Shown: positions 7,079 to 11,675 of the stretch, piece by piece
How the letters are laid out: each line of letters begins with the position of its first letter
Numbering within the stretch: position 1 is the first letter of the stretch
Made by a program: the position numbers and the translations under genes
From: Betaproteobacteria bacterium TMED156
GTDB taxonomy: Bacteria; Pseudomonadota; Gammaproteobacteria; Burkholderiales; Burkholderiaceae_A
Reading direction: 5' to 3'
Assembly: GCA_002171155.1 (NCBI GenBank)
Contig: NHHF01000140.1
Coordinates: 1 to 11,675 of the forward strand
Length of the DNA stretch: 11,675 bases
Notes under the pieces: generated by a model
Database searches by the model: none
Told to the model about the DNA's origin: nothing
Seen by the model: only the letters and a program-made list of their open reading frames with translations

Positions 7079-7939
7079 CTAATCACATGTTTGTTCCTTT
7101 AAATTGATTTTTTTTGGTGATTTGTATCGATCATAACCCCATAGATAGCTCTGTGGTTCATTTATAATCAATTGTTCTACATTTTTATTCATGTCCCTTA
7201 TCATCTCTTTCAGAGAAATACTTTTTGTTTTTTTGTAACACCATTCTTTAACACTTAATTTCCATCCATGACTATTATGTCGAGCAAGCACCCAAACAAC
7301 AGGGGCCTGTGTTCTTAAAATTAGTTTACAAGCTAAAGTCATTGTGTAAGCGGGTTTACCAAAAAACTTTTCTTCAATTCCATATCCATCTGGCGGAACT
7401 TGATCTGGAAGCATTCCTACAATCTCTCCTCTATTTAAAGCGAGCAAAAGTTTCTTAACTCCAGTAAAGCTTGTTTTCACCATGTTTATGTTTGAAGTAG
7501 GTCTAAGTTCTTGAAAAAGTTTTTCAAATAGAGCGTTATCTGATGGCTTATATAAAATACTAATTGGAAGGTTTTGACTAAATACTCTTGGTATTAATTC
7601 AAAAGAACCCAAGTGCGGTGTTAGACAAATTAATCCTTTTTTTTCAAGAAGAAGCTTCTCTATCACATCAAACCCTTCAAACTCGACTTTATCTCTCAGA
7701 CCAGTTCCGCACCAAATCTTAGGAAGTTCAAAAAGACATATACCAATTCTTCCAATAGCAGAAAAAAAACTAGACCTTCTAAAAACATTTCCACAAAATT
7801 GATTTGCCAAGCTCCAGTTTTTCTTGAAACGTTTCCTATATTTTCTTGATGAAAACCAATGTAACCAAGAAAAAATGACTCCAATGAAACGCAAAAGTCT
7901 CAAAGGAAATTTTCCAAATAATTTGAATACTCTTATCAT
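7079..7939 (-). CDS. lpxL: Lysophospholipid/lipid A late acyltransferase (LpxL/HtrB family)
   Basis: This is an inner-membrane acyltransferase that adds a secondary fatty acid to a Kdo2-lipid A precursor using acyl-ACP. The family HX4E catalytic motif is H109-L-G-S-F-E114. Downstream are LPDQVPPDG at 177-185 and FFGKPA at 192-197, then the C-terminal WGYDRYK at 267-273. A hydrophobic N-terminal stretch at about 12-30 flanked by basic residues fits a single membrane anchor, and there is an Arg/Lys-rich patch at 31-40. At 286 residues it has the usual length. The acyl chain and position (LpxL or LpxM type) cannot be read from sequence. It is transcribed divergently from metK, and dapF follows after 27 bases. 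The ATG at 7939 has no obvious ribosome site. Confidence 0.92.
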   Translation of the reverse strand: MIRVFKLFGKFPLRLLRFIGVIFSWLHWFSSRKYRKRFKKNWSLANQFCGNVFRRSSFFSAIGRIGICLFELPKIWCGTGLRDKVEFEGFDVIEKLLLEKKGLICLTPHLGSFELIPRVFSQNLPISILYKPSDNALFEKLFQELRPTSNINMVKTSFTGVKKLLLALNRGEIVGMLPDQVPPDGYGIEEKFFGKPAYTMTLACKLILRTQAPVVWVLARHNSHGWKLSVKEWCYKKTKSISLKEMIRDMNKNVEQLIINEPQSYLWGYDRYKSPKKINLKEQTCD

Positions 7940-7988
7940 GAGAGATATAGTTAATTATCAAAAAATAAAAATTTTACAAAACTACACA

Positions 7989-8018
7989 ATTAAAACAGTT
8001 AACTAATTTTTTCTTCAA
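7989..8018 (-). promoter_or_regulatory. Candidate sigma-70 promoter for the lpxL-dapF series
   Basis: On the minus strand, TTGAAG (8018-8013) and TTTAAT (7994-7989) are separated by 18 bases, placing a start near 7982 and leaving a leader of about 43 bases before lpxL. The lpxL-metK gap is about 106 bp of nearly pure A/T, in which such matches arise easily by chance, so this is tentative. I could not pick a convincing rightward promoter for metK in the same gap, although one must lie there or within lpxL. Confidence 0.3.
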
Positions 8019-8045
8019 CAAGTTTAATATCAATTGAAAGAATAC

Positions 8046-9212
8046 ATGACAAATTCACATTTTTTTACATCAGAGTCAGTTTCCGAGGGTCATCCTGATA
8101 AAGTTTCAGACCAAATAAGTGATGCTATTCTAGATGCACTTCTTAGCCAAGATCCAAATTCCAGAGTTGCTGCAGAAACACTATGTAATACGGGTTTGGT
8201 AGTTTTAGCTGGGGAAATTACTTCCAACTCAGAAGTGGATTACATTCAAGTTGCAAGAGACACATTAAAGAAGATTGGCTATAACAATACTGATTTTGGA
8301 ATTGACTACAAAGGGTGTGCTGTTTTGGTTGCTTACGACAAACAGAGTTCCGATATTGCTTTGGGAGTTAACAGGAGAAAAGAAGATTTGTTAAATCAAG
8401 GTGCTGGTGATCAGGGATTGATGTTTGGTTATGCTTGTAACGAAACTGAAAGTTTAATGCCGCTTGCTATAAACACAGCGCATAGGATAGTTGAGAGACA
8501 AGCATCTTTGAGGCATAAAGGAGTATTACCATGGCTAAGACCTGACGCAAAATCACAAGTTACGGTTAAGTACGTCGATGGAAAACCAGAAAGTATTGAT
8601 ACAGTCGTTCTCTCTACCCAACATTCTCCTGAAATTGACCTTGATTCACTTAAAGAATCTTGTATTGAAGAAATTATAAAACCTGTTTTACCAGAAAAAC
8701 TCTTAAAAGGAGAAATCAATTATTTAATAAATCCTACTGGGAGATTTGTAATTGGTGGCCCTCAAGGAGACTGTGGTTTAACTGGAAGAAAAATAATTGT
8801 TGATACATATGGAGGGTCAGCACCGCATGGAGGAGGTGCATTTTCTGGAAAAGACCCTTCAAAAGTTGACAGATCTGCTGCCTACGCTAGTAGGTACGTA
8901 GCAAAAAATATTGTTGCTTCAGGTTTGGCTAAAAAAGCACTTGTTCAAGTTAGTTATGCGATAGGTGTTGCAAATCCGACATCAATTAGTGTAACAACTC
9001 AAGGTACAGGAATTGTTTCAGATGAAATTTTATCAAGTGCTGTAGAAAATACGTTTGATCTCAGGCCCAGAGGCATTGTAGAAATGCTTGATCTTCTTCG
9101 ACCAATTTATGCTAAAACAGCAGCTTATGGTCATTTTGGTCGAGAGGCCAGTGATTTTCCATGGGAAAAAACTGATAAAGCTGAGGAATTAAGAAAAATG
9201 TGTAAAATTTAG
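8046..9212 (+). CDS. metK: S-adenosylmethionine synthetase (methionine adenosyltransferase)
   Basis: This enzyme makes S-adenosylmethionine from methionine and ATP, with loss of all three phosphates. It is a cytoplasmic homotetramer. Numbered from the ATG at 8046 (388 residues, close to the 384 of E. coli), the ATP-binding GHPDK is at 15-19 (H16, D18), GAGDQG at 119-124, and the glycine-rich P-loop-like GGGAFSGKD at 262-270, followed by KVDRSAAY. An upstream in-frame TTG at 8034 would add four residues, but the ATG is favoured: GAAAG ends 5 bases before it, and [12 protein letters not shown] is the usual family N-terminus. It diverges from lpxL and lies 150 bp before ahcY, so SAM synthesis and SAH removal are neighbours. 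The riboswitch before ahcY lies downstream of this gene and would not control it. Confidence 0.97.
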   Translation: MTNSHFFTSESVSEGHPDKVSDQISDAILDALLSQDPNSRVAAETLCNTGLVVLAGEITSNSEVDYIQVARDTLKKIGYNNTDFGIDYKGCAVLVAYDKQSSDIALGVNRRKEDLLNQGAGDQGLMFGYACNETESLMPLAINTAHRIVERQASLRHKGVLPWLRPDAKSQVTVKYVDGKPESIDTVVLSTQHSPEIDLDSLKESCIEEIIKPVLPEKLLKGEINYLINPTGRFVIGGPQGDCGLTGRKIIVDTYGGSAPHGGGAFSGKDPSKVDRSAAYASRYVAKNIVASGLAKKALVQVSYAIGVANPTSISVTTQGTGIVSDEILSSAVENTFDLRPRGIVEMLDLLRPIYAKTAAYGHFGREASDFPWEKTDKAEELRKMCKI

Positions 9213-9226
9213 TATATTTTTAGTAC

Positions 9227-9256
9227 TTGCAAAATATATTAAACCTGTGATATATT
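9227..9256 (+). promoter_or_regulatory. Probable ahcY-metF promoter with extended -10
   Basis: TTGCAA at 9227-9232 matches the -35 box in 4 of 6 bases. After an 18-base spacer comes TATATT at 9251-9256 (5 of 6 to TATAAT), preceded by TG at 9248-9249 in the extended -10 position. The expected transcription start, about 7 bases on, is near 9263, exactly where the riboswitch P4 stem begins. That agreement is the main reason to believe it. Confidence 0.6.
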
Positions 9257-9258
9257 TT
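9231..9258. repeat. A/T-only inverted repeat over the ahcY promoter
   Basis: AAAATATAT at 9231-9239 is the exact reverse complement of ATATATTTT at 9250-9258, with a 10-base loop. A following T makes it resemble a weak terminator for metK, but the stem contains no G or C and its right arm covers the -10 box. It may be chance, a weak end for metK transcripts, or a binding site. Confidence 0.3.
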
Positions 9259-9262
9259 TGAG

Positions 9263-9336
9263 TTGTCTAAGGAGCGTTGCAAGATTCATATAAAATCATG
9301 GACTCAGGCTTAGACAAATTTTTCTTAACGACGCTC
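9263..9336 (+). promoter_or_regulatory. S-adenosylhomocysteine (SAH) riboswitch aptamer
   Basis: This is a leader RNA element that binds S-adenosylhomocysteine and raises expression of SAH-recycling genes. Stem P1 is GAGCGT (9272-9277) with ACGCTC (9331-9336). The P4 pseudoknot is TTGTCTAAG (9263-9271) with CTTAGACAA (9309-9317), nine perfect pairs. P2 is GATTCAT (9283-9289) with ATGGACTC (9298-9305), with one wobble pair and one bulge. The conserved core pieces are present: GGAGCGTTGCAA, CAGGC just before the P4 3' strand, and AACG leading into the P1 3' strand. The P4 bases differ from the GC-rich versions I know but still pair, which argues for conserved structure. It lies directly upstream of ahcY-metF, the classic target. 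Identified by eye from recalled consensus, without a covariance-model score. Confidence 0.93.
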
Positions 9337-9369
9337 ATTAATCTCAAAACTTAGGAGAACATATGAGCG
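9332..9369 (+). promoter_or_regulatory. Riboswitch expression platform: ahcY start-codon sequestering hairpin and ribosome binding site
   Basis: CGCTCAT at 9332-9338 is the exact reverse complement of ATGAGCG at 9363-9369, which contains the ahcY start codon. Its first five bases also form the 3' strand of aptamer stem P1, so the two pairings exclude each other. Inside this hairpin TCTC (9342-9345) can pair with GAGA (9356-9359), covering part of the strong ribosome site AGGAG (9353-9357, 5 bases before the ATG). Inferred logic: without SAH the start is hidden; with SAH bound P1 forms and the start is released. Confidence 0.7.
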
Positions 9370-10784
9370 CAGTTTTAAAAGACAATTCAAATCCTGATTA
9401 TGTTGTATCTGATATTTCTCTTGCTGAATGGGGCAGGAAAGAAATTAGTATTGCAGAAGTTGAAATGCCTGGTTTGATGGCCATTAGAGAGGAATTTTCG
9501 GATTCTAAACCTTTATCTGGTGCAAGAATAACTGGGTCTCTCCACATGACAATCCAAACTGCAGTTTTAATAGAAACACTTGTCGATCTTGGTGCGAGGG
9601 TGAGATGGGCATCCTGTAATATTTTTTCTACTCAAGACCACGCAGCAGCAGCTGTTGCTAAAAGTGGCACACCTATTTTCGCAACAAAAGGAGAGTCTCT
9701 GGATGAATATTGGGAATATTCACACAAAATTTTTTCCTGGCCTGATGGAAAACCAAGCAATATGATACTTGATGATGGTGGAGATGCCACGCTACTTCTT
9801 CATTTGGGAGCAAAAGCCAAAACTGATCCTAAGCTTCTCGAAAATCCCAGCTCCGAAGAGGAAGCCGCCCTATTTAGTGCCATAAAAAAACAGTTATCGG
9901 TTGATCCTGATTTTTACCAACGAAATTTAGATGCAATTGTTGGGGTAACCGAAGAAACAACAACCGGTGTTCTTAGATTAAATGAGATGTCAGCTGATGG
10001 TAGTCTGGCTTTCAGGGCAATTAACGTAAACGATTCTGTCACTAAAAGTAAATTTGACAATTTGTACGGATGCAGAGAATCATTAGTAGATGGAATCAAA
10101 AGGGCTACAGACGTTATGATTGCCGGAAAAACAGCTGTTGTATGCGGTTACGGTGATGTGGGTAAGGGTTCCGCACAAGCTTTAAGAGCTCTTTCTGCGC
10201 AGGTATGGATAACTGAGGTTGATCCGATATGTGCTTTACAGGCTGCAATGGAAGGTTATAAAGTCGTAACCATGGAGTATGCTGCAGAGCATGCTGATAT
10301 TTTCGTTACTGCAACTGGTAATAAATCTATCATTACAAAAAATCATATGGAAAGAATGAAAGATGAAGCCATCGTTTGTAACATTGGCCATTTTGATAAT
10401 GAAATAGATATTTCAGGTTTAGAAAATTGCGAGTGGGTTGAAATTAAACCTCAGGTCGATCATGTAATTTTCCCAGATGGAAAAAAAATAATTCTTCTTG
10501 CCAAAGGTAGGCTCGTAAATCTTGGATGTGCAACAGGCCACCCCAGTTTTGTAATGAGTTCTTCGTTTGCCAATCAGGTAATTGCACAAATAGAATTATT
10601 CTGTCACAAAGATAGGTATGCATCAGGAAAAGTATATGTACTTCCAAAGCACCTTGACGAAAAAGTCGCAAGATTACATCTGAAAAAAATTGGAGCTAAT
10701 TTAACAGAAATGACTAATGAGCAGGCAAGTTACATTGGTGTCTCCGTTGAAGGTCCCTTTAAATCTGAAACTTACAGATACTAA
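9363..10784 (+). CDS. ahcY: Adenosylhomocysteinase (S-adenosylhomocysteine hydrolase)
   Basis: This NAD-dependent enzyme reversibly splits S-adenosylhomocysteine into adenosine and homocysteine, removing the product inhibitor of methyltransferases. The substrate domain contains H61 in HMT, DDGGDAT at 137-143, TEETTTGV at 196-203, and K228 and D232 in the [11 protein letters not shown] segment. The NAD-binding GYGDVGKG is at 262-269, and [11 protein letters not shown] at 339-349. The C-terminus carries K467 and Y471 of the tail that reaches the neighbouring subunit's cofactor, ending in YRY. The roughly 40-residue insert after LLHLGA (about 151-190) is typical of the long bacterial form and explains 473 residues against 432 in human. 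Translation starts at an ATG with AGGAG 5 bases upstream. The SAH riboswitch lies in its leader. metF follows after 3 bases. Confidence 0.98.
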   Translation: MSAVLKDNSNPDYVVSDISLAEWGRKEISIAEVEMPGLMAIREEFSDSKPLSGARITGSLHMTIQTAVLIETLVDLGARVRWASCNIFSTQDHAAAAVAKSGTPIFATKGESLDEYWEYSHKIFSWPDGKPSNMILDDGGDATLLLHLGAKAKTDPKLLENPSSEEEAALFSAIKKQLSVDPDFYQRNLDAIVGVTEETTTGVLRLNEMSADGSLAFRAINVNDSVTKSKFDNLYGCRESLVDGIKRATDVMIAGKTAVVCGYGDVGKGSAQALRALSAQVWITEVDPICALQAAMEGYKVVTMEYAAEHADIFVTATGNKSIITKNHMERMKDEAIVCNIGHFDNEIDISGLENCEWVEIKPQVDHVIFPDGKKIILLAKGRLVNLGCATGHPSFVMSSSFANQVIAQIELFCHKDRYASGKVYVLPKHLDEKVARLHLKKIGANLTEMTNEQASYIGVSVEGPFKSETYRY

Positions 10785-10787
10785 TAG

Positions 10788-11615
10788 ATGGAAATAAGCA
10801 TAGAATTCTTTCCTCCCAAGTCGGAGGAAGGATTTGCTCGTTTAGATGCTGCAGCAAATGAACTATCAAAATTAAATATTTCTTACGCCTCAGTTACCTA
10901 TGGCGCTGGTGGTTCAACTCAAAACGGAACTTTATCTTCGGTAGAAATGCTCTCAAAAGTATTCAAAAAAGCTGTTCCTCATATTTCATGCATTGGAGCT
11001 GACAAAGACAATATTATTAATATTTTAGAAAATTATAAACAGCTAGAATTTGACCACTTGATTGTCTTAAGAGGTGATTTACCATCTGGCTTTGGCAGAG
11101 GTGGAGAATTTTCGAATGCAGTAGATTTAGTAAAGTTTATTAGAGAAAAATTTCAAGACTATTTCCGAATTGATGTTGCCGCATATCCTGAGATTCATCC
11201 ACAAGCGGCAAGTCCTAGTCATGATATAAAATATTTTTCAGATAAAATTAAAGCTGGAGCGAACGGAGCCATTACCCAATACTTTTTTAATGCTGATGCT
11301 TACTTTAAATTCGTTGATGATGCATACAAACTTGGAGTTGATGTGCCTATTATTCCTGGCATCATGCCCATTACAAATTTCATACAACTTGCCAGGTTCT
11401 CAGATAATTGTGGGGCGGAGATTCCAAGGTGGATTCGACAGAGACTAAACAGTTATGGAGATGACTCTAAATCTATTTTTTCCTTTGGTATTGACGTCAT
11501 TACTGATTTATGTGATCAACTGATATCTGCTGGAACACCTGGCCTTCATTTTTACTCCATGAATAAGTCCAAAGCAATTAGAAAAATTAGTAAAAATTTG
11601 AGTTGCTTTAAGTAA
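10788..11615 (+). CDS. metF: Methylenetetrahydrofolate reductase (MetF)
   Basis: This flavoenzyme reduces 5,10-methylenetetrahydrofolate to 5-methyltetrahydrofolate, the methyl donor for making methionine from homocysteine. The fold is a TIM barrel with FAD. Readable signatures are EFFPPK at 6-11 (E6, equivalent to E28 of E. coli), VTYGAGGST at 36-44, LRGD with D97 (equivalent to D120), AAYPEIHP at 131-138, Q164 in ITQYFF (equivalent to Q183), PGIMPI at 190-195 and HFYSMN at 254-259. At 275 residues it is somewhat shorter than the 296-residue E. coli enzyme, mainly because the N-terminus starts right at the first strand. The gap to ahcY is 3 bases with no clear ribosome site, so it is probably translated by coupling and shares the SAH riboswitch. 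No terminator is visible in the 60 AT-rich bases left after its stop. Confidence 0.96.
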   Translation: MEISIEFFPPKSEEGFARLDAAANELSKLNISYASVTYGAGGSTQNGTLSSVEMLSKVFKKAVPHISCIGADKDNIINILENYKQLEFDHLIVLRGDLPSGFGRGGEFSNAVDLVKFIREKFQDYFRIDVAAYPEIHPQAASPSHDIKYFSDKIKAGANGAITQYFFNADAYFKFVDDAYKLGVDVPIIPGIMPITNFIQLARFSDNCGAEIPRWIRQRLNSYGDDSKSIFSFGIDVITDLCDQLISAGTPGLHFYSMNKSKAIRKISKNLSCFK

Positions 11616-11675
11616 TATACTAATAATTTTTCACGTAAATAATTTATTAAACTAACTTTTCAATAAAAACTTCAA

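Noticed and set aside
7824..8006. Short plus-strand frame spanning the lpxL start and the divergent gap
   Set aside because: It begins inside lpxL antisense, shows no domain, and ends in A/T-only intergenic sequence.
7940..8045. A SAM-sensing riboswitch before metK
   Set aside because: The roughly 106 bp is shared with the divergent lpxL gene, is nearly all A/T, and shows none of the conserved core pieces of SAM-I, SAM-II or SAM/SAH classes that I can recognise.
11616..11675. Terminator after metF
   Set aside because: The last 60 bases are A/T-rich but contain no G/C-bearing stem followed by a T-run; the transcript end or the next gene must lie beyond the window.

Overview
The window is a compact, AT-rich stretch of chromosomal housekeeping genes from a Gram-negative proteobacterium. 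Evidence for this is a lipid A acyltransferase, DapF, DksA, XerC, a DUF484 protein, and a SAH riboswitch in front of ahcY-metF. The gene order (ctpA-moeB; lpxL-dapF-DUF484-xerC beside metK; dksA-argB-HAD nucleotidase; ahcY-metF), together with a DksA that has lost three of its four zinc cysteines, points to Betaproteobacteria. The low GC, Lys/Asn-rich proteins and very short or negative intergenic gaps suggest a small, streamlined, probably aquatic genome. An OM43/Methylophilales-type relative is a guess from composition and gene order and was not tested.

Layout. Positions 57-2271 (+) hold a secreted C-terminal processing protease (ctpA) and a MoeB/ThiF-type adenylyltransferase. Positions 7939-2268 (-) hold a long leftward series: lpxL, dapF, DUF484, xerC, then a 110-bp gap, then dksA, argB and a HAD-type pyrimidine nucleotidase whose stop codon overlaps the moeB stop. 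Positions 8046-11615 (+) hold metK, diverging from lpxL across about 106 bp, followed by ahcY and metF.

How the genes work together. metK makes S-adenosylmethionine. ahcY removes the S-adenosylhomocysteine left after methyl transfer. metF supplies methyl-tetrahydrofolate for remethylating homocysteine. Together they form most of the activated methyl cycle. The 150-bp metK-ahcY gap holds the most informative regulatory DNA here: a promoter placed so that transcription should begin at the first base of a SAH riboswitch aptamer, followed by a hairpin in which the 3' strand of aptamer stem P1 can instead pair perfectly with the ahcY start codon. This is a readable model for turning on SAH clearance when SAH builds up. 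The leftward genes cover envelope (lpxL, dapF), chromosome dimer resolution (xerC), the stringent response (dksA), arginine synthesis (argB) and nucleotide salvage or clean-up (HAD).

I see no mobile element, CRISPR array, tRNA or rRNA, phage gene or clearly foreign segment, and no evidence of a wholly new system. The points worth a second look are the riboswitch architecture, the cysteine-poor DksA, gene-order differences from the usual betaproteobacterial pattern, and several overlapping or coupled gene junctions.
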